Part shown: piece by piece, positions 1 to 7,471 of the stretch | Layout: every line of letters begins with the position of its first letter | Numbering within the stretch: position 1 is the stretch's first letter | Source of the DNA: TMED88 sp964515335 | GTDB lineage: Bacteria > Myxococcota_A > UBA9160 > UBA4427 | Direction of reading: 5' to 3' | NCBI GenBank assembly: GCA_964515335.1 | Contig: CAZETS010000001.1 | Location: forward strand, 1-64,000 | Length of the DNA: 64,000 bases | Notes under the pieces: model-generated | The model's input: the letters and a program-made list of their open reading frames with translations, nothing else | Databases searched by the model: none | What the model was told of the DNA's origin: nothing | Program-made: the position numbers and the translations under genes

Positions 1-115
1 AGCCACCTCAGATTTCGCCGGACGCGACCCCGCCGCCGACCGACCGCACGTTGGCACGTGACGGCCTCAGGATGGGGGTGGGAGGGGGGCTGGGGGGCGG
101 CTCCGACTGCTCCGC
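1..115. other. window edge, no gene seen
   Basis: I see no convincing coding sequence here. The stretch lies downstream of the minus-strand Crp-family gene and ends in G-rich runs around 72-105. An open frame on the plus strand beginning at 51 continues antisense through the Crp-family gene and has the arginine/serine-rich composition of a shadow frame. Confidence 0.5.
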
Positions 116-796
116 CTACTCCTCTGCGTCAGGAATGACGTACCGCTTGCCGGCCTGCTCGAGCCAGCCCTCTTCCTTGAGCTGCTTGATGGCCCGGGTC
201 ACGGTCTCGCGCGAAGTGCCGATCATGTCGGCGATCTGCTGGTGGGTCAGCGCCGGGGTCATGCGGCGGTTGCCGCGGGTGAGGTCGTTCACCGCGATGC
301 GCTCGAAGAGGCTGCGCGTACGTCCCTTGACGCCCTGGAAGGAAAGCGAGCTGGCCTGCTCGTTCGTCTCGCGCAGGCGAACGGTCAGCTCCTCGATCAC
401 GGCGAGGGCGAGGTCGGGGCTCTGGCGCAGGGTCTCGATGAAGTCGCGGCGGGACAGCGCCAGCAGACGGGCGGGCTCGAGGGTCTTGACGCTGGCCGAC
501 CGGACCTCGCCGGTGAGCAGCGCCATGTCGCCGAAGAACTGCCCCTCGTCGAGGAAGTTCATGATCTTCTCGCGGCCGTCTTCCGAGGCCTTCGTGACCT
601 TCACGCGTCCTTCGCGAATCACGTACATGTAGTCGCCGGGCAGTCCTTCTTCGACCACGGTGGCGTGCTTGGGAAAGCGTCGATCGATCAGGTGGGAGGC
701 GATGTCCTCGAGGTCGTCGTCGCTCACTCGAGAGAACAGGGGAATCGCGCGAAGCGACTCCAGGGCCTCCTTTCGTCGTGACGGTGAATCCTGCAT
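116..796 (-). CDS. Crp/Fnr-family transcriptional regulator
   Basis: A cytoplasmic DNA-binding regulator of 226 residues, the usual length for the family. Residues about 18-135 form a cyclic-nucleotide-binding-type beta-roll, with GLPGDYMYVIREGRV at 51-65 and the effector-cassette-like FFGDMALLTGEVRSASV at 87-103. Residues about 140-165 would be the dimerisation helix. Residues 185-204 form the winged-helix HTH (HQQIADMIGTSRETVTRAI), the classic Crp recognition helix. No N-terminal cysteine cluster is present, so an FNR-type oxygen sensor is unlikely. It is the last gene of the leftward polysaccharide operon, 55 bp after manC, so it may feed back on EPS production. The ligand cannot be told from sequence; cAMP, c-di-GMP or none are all possible. 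Confidence 0.9.
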   Translation of the reverse strand: MQDSPSRRKEALESLRAIPLFSRVSDDDLEDIASHLIDRRFPKHATVVEEGLPGDYMYVIREGRVKVTKASEDGREKIMNFLDEGQFFGDMALLTGEVRSASVKTLEPARLLALSRRDFIETLRQSPDLALAVIEELTVRLRETNEQASSLSFQGVKGRTRSLFERIAVNDLTRGNRRMTPALTHQQIADMIGTSRETVTRAIKQLKEEGWLEQAGKRYVIPDAEE

Positions 797-851
797 GGCG
801 CGTCCACCTCCAGGCGGCGTGCGAGTCGGTCCGCTCGGTACGGAACCCGGC

Positions 852-2030
852 TCAGGTCACATCGTCGCGCCCTTTGGCCTTGAGCGCAGCAACCAATTGT
901 CGAACGTCGGGACTCCGATCGAGCTTTGTGACGAGGATCACGTCGTCGGTGTCGATCACGGCGAGGTCTTCGACACCGAGCAGCGCGACGAGGCGCTCGC
1001 CACCCCAGACCAGGTTTCCCCGCGCCTCCCGGATCAGGACGTCCCCCGCGAGCACACAGTTCCCCTCCGCGTCCGGCCGCGCCGTCCCCGAGGGCCTGCG
1101 TGCTCCGGGCGGCTTGCCGACACCCAACTCCTCGCTCAGCGACTCCCAGGTGCCCACGTCGCTCCACGCGAAGTCGACCGGAATCGTCCAGACGCGATCG
1201 CTCTTCTCCATGACGGCTACGTCGATCGGCAGCGACGGCGCCCGGCGATAGGCCGACTCGACGGCCTTCGCGTTGCGGCCTCGCGGCGACTTGCGCAGGG
1301 GTGCGAGGGCCCGGTGCAGGTCGGGCGCGTGGAGTGCAATTTCGTCGAGCAAGGCTCTCGCCGACCAGACGAAGACGCCGGCGTTCCACAGGTAGTCGCC
1401 GAGAGAGACGAAGCGCCGCGCGCGCGCGGCATCGGGCTTTTCGACGAAGCGCCGCACGCGATGCAGGCGCGGATGAGCTTCGCTCGCCACCCCACCCTGG
1501 TGGATGTAGCCGTAGCCCGTCTCGGGTCGCGTCGGGCGGACGCCGAGGGTGACGAGCACGCCCTCGTCCGCCGCCGCGCGCGCCGAAGCGCCGATGGCCC
1601 GCGCGAACGCCCGGGCATCGGGGATGTGGTGATCGGCCGAGAGCACCGCCATCACGGCGTCCGGATCCTCCGCCGCGATGCGCTGGGCCGCCCACGCCAC
1701 CGCCATCGCGGTGTTGCGCCGCCGCGGCTCGACGAGCACCCGCGAGGAAGGCAGCCCGCTTTCGTCACGCATCGCCCGCGCGTGTTCGTTGCCGCAGACG
1801 ATCCAGATGCGGTCTTCGTCGGCGAAGCGCCGCGCGCGATCGAGCGTCGCATCGAGCAGCGTCTGGCCACCGACCACGCGGAGGAAGGGCTTCGGACGCG
1901 CGCGGCGCGACGCCGGCCAGAACCGTTCTCCCGCACCGCCGGCGAGGACGACCGCATGGACCGCGGGGCCACGGCCACCCGACTTCGTGCCGGATCGCTT
2001 GGGACGCGCCCGGCCGGAGGCCCTGGTCAT
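852..2030 (-). CDS. manC: mannose-1-phosphate guanylyltransferase
   Basis: Makes GDP-mannose from mannose-1-phosphate and GTP, the precursor used by the neighbouring Gmd. The 392-residue product opens with the nucleotidyltransferase signature VVLAGGAGERFWPASR followed by RPKPFL, and also has SADHHI and the sugar-binding VEKP motif. There is no C-terminal cupin isomerase domain, so it is the short single-function form; a separate cupin lies at 57.2 kb. The start at 2030 is chosen because its ATG overlaps the ugd stop (ATGA), giving translational coupling; an in-frame extension further upstream is arginine-rich shadow sequence inside ugd. A short basic N-terminal extension of about 25 residues precedes the catalytic domain. 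Confidence 0.93.
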   Translation of the reverse strand: MTRASGRARPKRSGTKSGGRGPAVHAVVLAGGAGERFWPASRRARPKPFLRVVGGQTLLDATLDRARRFADEDRIWIVCGNEHARAMRDESGLPSSRVLVEPRRRNTAMAVAWAAQRIAAEDPDAVMAVLSADHHIPDARAFARAIGASARAAADEGVLVTLGVRPTRPETGYGYIHQGGVASEAHPRLHRVRRFVEKPDAARARRFVSLGDYLWNAGVFVWSARALLDEIALHAPDLHRALAPLRKSPRGRNAKAVESAYRRAPSLPIDVAVMEKSDRVWTIPVDFAWSDVGTWESLSEELGVGKPPGARRPSGTARPDAEGNCVLAGDVLIREARGNLVWGGERLVALLGVEDLAVIDTDDVILVTKLDRSPDVRQLVAALKAKGRDDVT

Positions 2031-3346
2031 CCGCGCCCGATGCCCCAGTACTCGAATCCCTGCTGCCGTATCGCTTCGGGCTCGTAGATGTTGCGCATGT
2101 CGACCAGGCGAGGCTGGCTGAGCATGTCCTTCACCCGCCCGAGGTCGAGCATGCGGAACTCGTTCCACTCGGTCACGATCGCGAGCACGTCCGCGTCCTC
2201 GCAGGCCTCGTAGGCGTCCTTGCAGAGCGTGATCTCCGGGAACATACGGCCGGTTTCGGCCATCGCCTCCGGATCGTAGGCGCGCACGTCGGCGCCGCGG
2301 TCGAGCAGCTCCCGGATGATGTGGATGGCCGGCGCCTCGCGGATGTCGTCGGTCTCGGGCTTGAACGACAGCCCCAGGATCGCGACCGTCTTGCCCTGCA
2401 CCTCGCCCTCGCACGCGGCAATGAGCTTGTCGAGCGAGTAGCGCCGCTGCCGGTCGTTGACCCGCACCGCCGCCTCGACGATCTCGAACGACTCGCCGAG
2501 GTCGCGCGCGAAGTGCGCCGCCGAGAGCGTGTCCTTCGGAAAGCACGACCCGCCGTATCCCGGCCCGGCATGCAGGAACTTCTTGCCGATGCGGCGGTCG
2601 AGTCCCATCGCGCGGGCGATGGCCTGCACGTCGCCGCCGGCCCGGTCGCAGAGGATCGACAGCTCGTTGACGAAGCTGATCTTCGTGGCGAGGAAGGCGT
2701 TGGCGGCGTACTTCGAGAGTTCGGATGTGGCGAGGTTCGTGATGACGAAGGGGGTTTCGTTCAGGAAGAGCGGCCGATAGAGATCCTTCATGATGGCGAT
2801 CGACTGCGCGTCGCCGTCCTCGACACCGATCACTACCCGGTCCGGACGCATGAAGTCGCCGATGGCGGCACCCTCACGCAGGAACTCGGGGTTGCTCGCC
2901 ACGCTGAAGTGCACGTCGCGACCGGCGGCGTCGAGCTCCTCCTGGATCCAGCGGCGCACCTTGCGCGACGTGCCGACGGGCACGGTGCTCTTCGTGACGA
3001 CGACCTTGTAGCCGTCCATGTTCTGCCCGATCTCACGCGCGACCGCCTCGACGTAGCTGAGGTCGGTGCTGCCGTCCTCGGCCGGTGGCGTACCCACGGC
3101 GATGAAGATCACCAGCGACTGACTGATCGCTTCGGCGGTGTCCCGGGTGAAGTCCAGTCGCCCGGCGGCCTGGTTGCGGCGCACCAGGTCTTCCAGCCCG
3201 GGCTCGTAGATGGGCATCTCGCAGCGCTGCAGGGACTCGATCTTGTCGGCGAGCTTGTCCGCGCAGGTGACCTGCACGCCAAACTCCGAGAAGCAGGCCC
3301 CCGTCACCAGGCCCACGTAGCCCGTTCCGATCACACTGACGTTCAC
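2027..3346 (-). CDS. ugd: UDP-glucose 6-dehydrogenase
   Basis: Oxidises UDP-glucose to UDP-glucuronate with two NAD+. The 439-residue product has the N-terminal Rossmann motif VIGTGYVGLVTG, the substrate-domain segment NPEFLREGAAIGDF, and the catalytic cysteine in GPGYGGSCFPKDT. Length and domain order (NAD domain, central dimerisation domain, UDP domain) match the family. A GTG start at 3346 is chosen because the conserved protein begins exactly there; the longer in-frame reading adds 31 atypical residues overlapping the 3' end of gmd. It sits 28 bp after gmd and overlaps manC by 4 nt. Its product is the likely substrate for the uronate epimerase at 39.5 kb. Confidence 0.95.
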   Translation of the reverse strand: MNVSVIGTGYVGLVTGACFSEFGVQVTCADKLADKIESLQRCEMPIYEPGLEDLVRRNQAAGRLDFTRDTAEAISQSLVIFIAVGTPPAEDGSTDLSYVEAVAREIGQNMDGYKVVVTKSTVPVGTSRKVRRWIQEELDAAGRDVHFSVASNPEFLREGAAIGDFMRPDRVVIGVEDGDAQSIAIMKDLYRPLFLNETPFVITNLATSELSKYAANAFLATKISFVNELSILCDRAGGDVQAIARAMGLDRRIGKKFLHAGPGYGGSCFPKDTLSAAHFARDLGESFEIVEAAVRVNDRQRRYSLDKLIAACEGEVQGKTVAILGLSFKPETDDIREAPAIHIIRELLDRGADVRAYDPEAMAETGRMFPEITLCKDAYEACEDADVLAIVTEWNEFRMLDLGRVKDMLSQPRLVDMRNIYEPEAIRQQGFEYWGIGRG

Positions 3347-3374
3347 TTCGTCGGCCCCCGATCCCCGTCGCCCC

Positions 3375-4376
3375 TCAGCGGGCTCCGGGCCCTCCCAGTC
3401 GCTTGCCCGAGAGCTTCTCCTGCGCCTCGATGTCGGCATCGACCATCAGTTGAATGAGCTCCTCGAAGCTCGTTCGCGCCTTCCAGCCCAGCTCACGCTC
3501 GGCCTTCTCGGGGTTCGCCAGCAGGGTGTCGACCTCGGCCGGGCGCTGCAGCTTCTTGTCCGTCACCACGAAGTCGTCGGGATTCAAGCCGAGGTGGCTG
3601 AAGGCGATCTCGTAACACTGGCGCACCGAATGCTGGAGACCGGTGCCGATCACGTAGTCGACCGGCTCGTCGCTCTGGAGCATCAGCCACATGGCCTCGA
3701 CGTACTCCTGCGCGTACCCCCAGTCGCGCATGGCCTCGACGTTGCCCAGGCGCAGCTCGTCCTGCAGGCCGAGCTTGATGCGGGCCACCGACTCCGTGAT
3801 CTTGCGCGTCACGAACTCGCGGCCGCGCCGCGGCGACTCGTGATTGAAGAGGATGCCCGACACCGCAAAGAGATCGTAACTCTCGCGGTAGTTGACGGTG
3901 ATCCAGTGGCCGAAGAGCTTGGCGACCGCGTAGGGGCTGCGCGGATAGAAGGGCGTGGTCTCGCTCTGCGGCACCTCCTGCACGCGCCCGAACATCTCGG
4001 AGCTGGATGCCTGGTAGAAGCGTATCTCCGGATTCGTCATGCGAATGGCATCGAGCATTCGCGTGACGCCGAGCGCCGTGAACTCGCCGGTCAGCGCCGG
4101 CTGCGCCCACGAGGTGGGCACGAACGACTGCGCGGCGAGATTGTAGACCTCGTCCGGCGCCGAGTCTCGAATCGCCGTCTGCACCGAGACCTGGTCGAGC
4201 AGATCGGACTGGTGGAGTTCGATCCGGTCTTGCAGGTGCCCGATCCGCTCGAACGTCTCGGTGCTCGACCGGCGCACGACGCCGTGCACCTCGTAGCCCT
4301 TCTCGAGCAGCAGCTCGGCCAGGTAGGAGCCGTCCTGGCCCGTGATGCCCGTAATCAGGGCCGTGCGCGTACTCAC
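3375..4376 (-). CDS. gmd: GDP-mannose 4,6-dehydratase
   Basis: Converts GDP-mannose to GDP-4-keto-6-deoxymannose, the branch point to GDP-fucose, GDP-rhamnose and GDP-perosamine. The 333-residue short-chain dehydrogenase shows the NADP motif TGITGQDGSYLAE, the SSSEMFG strand, catalytic YAVAK in SPYAVAKLFGHW, and the family block NHESPRRGREFVTRKI. The GTG start at 4376 overlaps the stop of the upstream phosphotransferase (GTGA). No GDP-fucose synthase, Rmd or perosamine synthase is in the window, so the end product is unknown. Confidence 0.95.
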   Translation of the reverse strand: MSTRTALITGITGQDGSYLAELLLEKGYEVHGVVRRSSTETFERIGHLQDRIELHQSDLLDQVSVQTAIRDSAPDEVYNLAAQSFVPTSWAQPALTGEFTALGVTRMLDAIRMTNPEIRFYQASSSEMFGRVQEVPQSETTPFYPRSPYAVAKLFGHWITVNYRESYDLFAVSGILFNHESPRRGREFVTRKITESVARIKLGLQDELRLGNVEAMRDWGYAQEYVEAMWLMLQSDEPVDYVIGTGLQHSVRQCYEIAFSHLGLNPDDFVVTDKKLQRPAEVDTLLANPEKAERELGWKARTSFEELIQLMVDADIEAQEKLSGKRLGGPGAR

Positions 4377-5494
4377 GTCTTCTCTCCTTCCGGGGCCTCG
4401 GATCCGCTCGCCCGGCCTGCGCCCGAGGAGTCGATCGAAAACAAGCCGAGATTCCTGAGCAGCCGGATGGTCAGGATCAGCACCGCAGCCAGGAAGAGGA
4501 ACGCCGAGTACCCCTTGAGCTGGGAGAACGAGACGGCGATCACGCTGAAGCAGGCGGTCTGGAAGTATAGCCACAACACCGCACGCCGCTGCGAGCCCTC
4601 TTTCTCGAGGAGGCGGTGGTGCATGTGCATGCGGTCGGCGTCGAAGATTCCGCGACGCATGCGAAGTCTGCGAACGATCGACAGCAGCGTGTCGAGCAGC
4701 GGCACCGCCAGCGCGAGCAGGGGCACGATGAAGGTCAGCAGCGCCACCTTTCGATACCCCTCGATCGAGACCAGCGCGAGCGAGTAGCCGATGAAGAGCG
4801 ATCCGGCGTCTCCCAGGAAGATCCGCGCCGGAGGAAAGTTGAAGGGCAGGAATCCGAGCAGGGCGCCGAAGAGCGCCACACCGATCACGACGCCGGTCGG
4901 TTGACCCGCCTGCCAGCAGATGACCGCCATCGTGGCCGCGATGATCGCACCCGTACCCGCGCTCAGGCCGTCGAGGCCGTCGATCAGGTTCATGGCGTTC
5001 GTCACCGCCACGATCCAGGCCAACGTGACGGGCCAGCTCACCCACAGGGGCAGCTCGTGGGTCGTCAACGTGAACGGGTCCGTGAAGAAATCGATCGAGA
5101 AGCCCGCCATCACCGCAGCAGTGGCCGCCGCGACCTGCACGGGAAGCTTCTGCCAGGCGCTCAGGCTGAAGCGATCGTCCCACACTCCGACGAGGATCAA
5201 CGCCCCAGCACCGCCGAGAAAGGTCGCCACCCGGTTGTCGATCCCGAAGCCCTCGGCGCCGATCGCATCGAAGGCGAGCAGGCCCGCCAGGCATCCGGCC
5301 CCCACCGCGAGCCCACCGAGCAGCGGGATCCCCTGCCGGACGTTGACCTTACGGTCGCCCGGCCGATCGACCACCTCGATGGCCGCGGCGAGTCGCGCGG
5401 CCAGGGGCGTCACCCCTGCGCCGACCAACGCCGCCACGGCGAGGGGAAGCATGACCTGCGTGGGGTCCACGATCTCCGCGATTCCTCTTCGCAC
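4373..5494 (-). CDS. WecA/MraY-family undecaprenyl-phosphate sugar-1-phosphate transferase
   Basis: An inner-membrane enzyme that transfers a hexosamine-1-phosphate from a UDP-sugar to undecaprenyl phosphate, starting the lipid-linked repeat unit. The 373-residue polytopic protein carries DRPGDRKVNVRQGIPLLGG near residue 43, the catalytic NLIDGLDGLSAG block, ARIFLGDAGSLFIGY, and the cytoplasmic histidine cluster DRMHMHHRL. All key acidic residues are present. The start shown is GTG; an ATG 14 codons further in (MLPLAVAALVG) is an alternative. Many XrtA loci use a different initiating transferase (PssY/EpsB type), so the WecA type implies GlcNAc or a derivative as first sugar, though specificity is inferred. 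Confidence 0.9.
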   Translation of the reverse strand: MRRGIAEIVDPTQVMLPLAVAALVGAGVTPLAARLAAAIEVVDRPGDRKVNVRQGIPLLGGLAVGAGCLAGLLAFDAIGAEGFGIDNRVATFLGGAGALILVGVWDDRFSLSAWQKLPVQVAAATAAVMAGFSIDFFTDPFTLTTHELPLWVSWPVTLAWIVAVTNAMNLIDGLDGLSAGTGAIIAATMAVICWQAGQPTGVVIGVALFGALLGFLPFNFPPARIFLGDAGSLFIGYSLALVSIEGYRKVALLTFIVPLLALAVPLLDTLLSIVRRLRMRRGIFDADRMHMHHRLLEKEGSQRRAVLWLYFQTACFSVIAVSFSQLKGYSAFLFLAAVLILTIRLLRNLGLFSIDSSGAGRASGSEAPEGEKT

Positions 5495-5560
5495 GCGAGC
5501 CCAGGCGGGCCGGGCGCGCGGCGGGCACGGCGCCCGAGCCAGGAGCTCGGGCGCTGGTGA

Positions 5561-6406
5561 TCAGTAGTATGCGTAGTGCTGCCGGTTCGGGTCTATGCCG
5601 TTGAGCAGCAGCCCCAGGAGGCGAGCACGGTCGAGGATGTCGAGCACGGCCTGCACGTCTTCGCGGGGCGTCACGTCCGCGCGAACCACCATGACGATGC
5701 CATCGGAGAGTTCGGTCACGGTCTTGGCGTCGGGCAGGCCGAGACAGGCCGGCGTGTCGAGGATGACCTGGTCGTAGCGGGACGACACCTCATCGATCAG
5801 GCGGCGCATCTCGACGCTGGCGAGCAGCTCGGACGGATTGGAGGGGGGCGTCCGGACCGGCAGGACCTCGAGTGAAAGCCCCTCGACCTTCACGATCGCT
5901 TCGTCGATGCTCGAGCGTCCCATCAGGACTTCGGCGAGCCCGGTCGCCGGCTCGATGCCCAGGCTGCGGTGGATCTTCGGCTTGCGCAGATCGCAGTCGA
6001 TCAGCAGCACCTTGCGCCCCACGCTCATCGAGGTGACCGCCGCCAGGTTGATCGAGGCGGTGCTCTTGCCCTCGTCCTGGTTGGCACTCGTCACCGCCAC
6101 GGTCTTGATCGGACGCTGGGTCGCCAGCGAATCGATGCGACCGCGAAGCGTCCGAAACTGCTCGGCCGCGAACGAGTCCGGCTGGAGGATCGAGATACGC
6201 CGCTTGTTGACCTCGTTCGCCGAGTCGGGCGCACGGCCCGCACGGTCGCGCGAAGGCACCAGGCGCCGCAACAGCCCCCGCTTCGGCTCGGGGGCCGGCT
6301 CCTGCCTCGCATCCCAATCCACGACGGCCACCGGCCCGGTTTCACCCACGACCCGGCGCCGACGCGCCTCCTCGGCTCGCTGCAACGCCTCGTAGTGCTT
6401 TGCCAT
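5561..6406 (-). CDS. XrtA-locus BY-type tyrosine autokinase (CpsD/EpsG-like)
   Basis: A cytoplasmic bacterial tyrosine kinase that works with the Wzz-like protein at 7.5-9.1 kb to control polymer length and export. The 281-residue protein has Walker A (SANQDEGKST, about 107-116), Walker A' (LLIDCDLRKPKIH, from about 134) and Walker B (VILDTPACLGLPDAK). It ends in a short tyrosine cluster, HYAYY, the expected autophosphorylation site. The kinase is not fused to the membrane component, as in Gram-positive CpsC/CpsD and in other PEP-CTERM loci. The SD AGGAGC at 6415-6420 sits against a hairpin at 6421-6440. It is separated from the upstream ATPase by 153 bp with a tandem repeat, the longest gap in this operon after prsR. 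Confidence 0.92.
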   Translation of the reverse strand: MAKHYEALQRAEEARRRRVVGETGPVAVVDWDARQEPAPEPKRGLLRRLVPSRDRAGRAPDSANEVNKRRISILQPDSFAAEQFRTLRGRIDSLATQRPIKTVAVTSANQDEGKSTASINLAAVTSMSVGRKVLLIDCDLRKPKIHRSLGIEPATGLAEVLMGRSSIDEAIVKVEGLSLEVLPVRTPPSNPSELLASVEMRRLIDEVSSRYDQVILDTPACLGLPDAKTVTELSDGIVMVVRADVTPREDVQAVLDILDRARLLGLLLNGIDPNRQHYAYY

Positions 6407-6420
6407 GACGTATTGCTCCT

Positions 6421-6440
6421 GGCTCTCGTCGGGGAGAGCC
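6421..6440 (-). promoter_or_regulatory. 7-bp hairpin next to the kinase ribosome binding site
   Basis: Perfect inverted repeat GGCTCTC-gtcggg-GAGAGCC (plus-strand reading). In the leftward mRNA it lies directly 5' of the AGGAGC Shine-Dalgarno sequence of the tyrosine kinase. No U-run follows, so it is not a classical terminator. It could protect a processed 5' end or modulate initiation; the role is inference. Confidence 0.45.
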
Positions 6441-6508
6441 TTCAGCTCTGGTCTTCGTTCAGCTCTGGTCTTCGTTCAGCCTGGGTCTTCGTCCAGTTGT
6501 GGTTTTCA
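6441..6508. repeat. 17-bp tandem repeat, four copies
   Basis: Copies at 6441-6457 and 6458-6474 are identical (TTCAGCTCTGGTCTTCG); 6475-6491 differs at three positions (TTCAGCCTGGGTCTTCG), and 6492-6508 is a diverged copy (TCCAGTTGTGGTTTTCA). The array lies between the ATPase and tyrosine-kinase genes, 34-102 nt upstream of the kinase start. A period of 17 is not a multiple of three, which fits non-coding DNA. Confidence 0.85.
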
Positions 6509-6559
6509 CTCGGATCTGGAAATCGTCTTCGGCCTTCTGCTTCGCCTTCGGACCATCGC

Positions 6560-7453
6560 TCATCTGAACAGGCCCAGCAGCCCGCGCCGCTGGCCGCGGC
6601 CGACCGGGACCGCGGGCGCGGCTTCCGCATCGAACTCGGTGGCAGCTTCGCCAAGCTCGAGATCGGCCGCCACCTCGCGGATCATCGCCTGATCGATCGA
6701 CGTCTTCCGCTTCGCAAAGCCGAGCAGCATGGCGCTGTCGCACACGCTGTTGATGAGACGCGGCGTGCCGCGGGTCACGCGGTAGAGCTCCTTCAGCGCG
6801 CCGCGCCTGAAGATCTGGCGCCCCGTGTAGCCCGCCTTGCGCAGGCGGTCCTCGACGTAGTCGGCCATCTCGCCTGCGTCGAACGGCCGCAGGTGATGGG
6901 CGAGCGCGATGCGCTGGCGCAGCTGCCTCAGCTCGGGCCGGCGCAGCATGTCCTTCAGCTCGGGCTGCCCCACGAGCATGATCTGGATGAGCTTCGAGCG
7001 GGGCGTCTCGAGGTTGGACAGGAGCCGGATCTCCTCGAGCATCTCGGCGGAGAGGTTCTGCGCCTCGTCGACGATCAACAGCGTCTTCTCGTTCTTTTCG
7101 AGGCGCTCGATGAGGAACTGATTCAGCGCCAGCAGGTATTCGGCCTTGGTGCGTCCCTGGGCCTCGATCTCGAGCTCTTCGAAGAGGATGCGGAAGAAGT
7201 CCAGCGGGTTGAGGCGGGGATTGAAGACGAAGGCCGTGCGTGTCTGCGCGTCGAGCTGGCCCAGCAACGCGTGCAGCAGCGTGGTCTTGCCAGTGCCGAC
7301 CTCGCCGGTGAGCATCACGAATCCCTTGCCCGAGTTGACCCCGTAGACGAGGGTCGCCAGACCTTCCCGGTGCGCCTCCCCCAAGTAGAGGAAGGACGGA
7401 TCGGGCGTCATCTCGAACGGCGCCCTCAGCAGTCCGTAGTACTCGGTGTACAT
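6560..7453 (-). CDS. XrtA/PEP-CTERM-locus ATPase (ExeA-like AAA protein)
   Basis: A 297-residue AAA ATPase of the type found in PEP-CTERM/EPS loci and related to ExeA of type II secretion. It starts with the characteristic MYTEYYGLLRAPFEMTPDP, has Walker A GEVGTGKTT at about 50-58, and Walker B LLIVDEAQNL around 125-133, followed by a sensor region and a C-terminal helical domain. No membrane segment or C-terminal peptidoglycan-binding domain is seen, unlike ExeA itself. It is likely cytoplasmic and powers or gates export; the exact role in EPS export is not established. It is 18 bp downstream of the chain-length determinant gene. Confidence 0.9.
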   Translation of the reverse strand: MYTEYYGLLRAPFEMTPDPSFLYLGEAHREGLATLVYGVNSGKGFVMLTGEVGTGKTTLLHALLGQLDAQTRTAFVFNPRLNPLDFFRILFEELEIEAQGRTKAEYLLALNQFLIERLEKNEKTLLIVDEAQNLSAEMLEEIRLLSNLETPRSKLIQIMLVGQPELKDMLRRPELRQLRQRIALAHHLRPFDAGEMADYVEDRLRKAGYTGRQIFRRGALKELYRVTRGTPRLINSVCDSAMLLGFAKRKTSIDQAMIREVAADLELGEAATEFDAEAAPAVPVGRGQRRGLLGLFR

Positions 7454-7471
7454 CAGAAGCTCCGCGAGGCC

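Noticed and set aside
52..70. TTGGCAC as a sigma54 -24 box
   Set aside because: No GC at the required distance for a -12 box.
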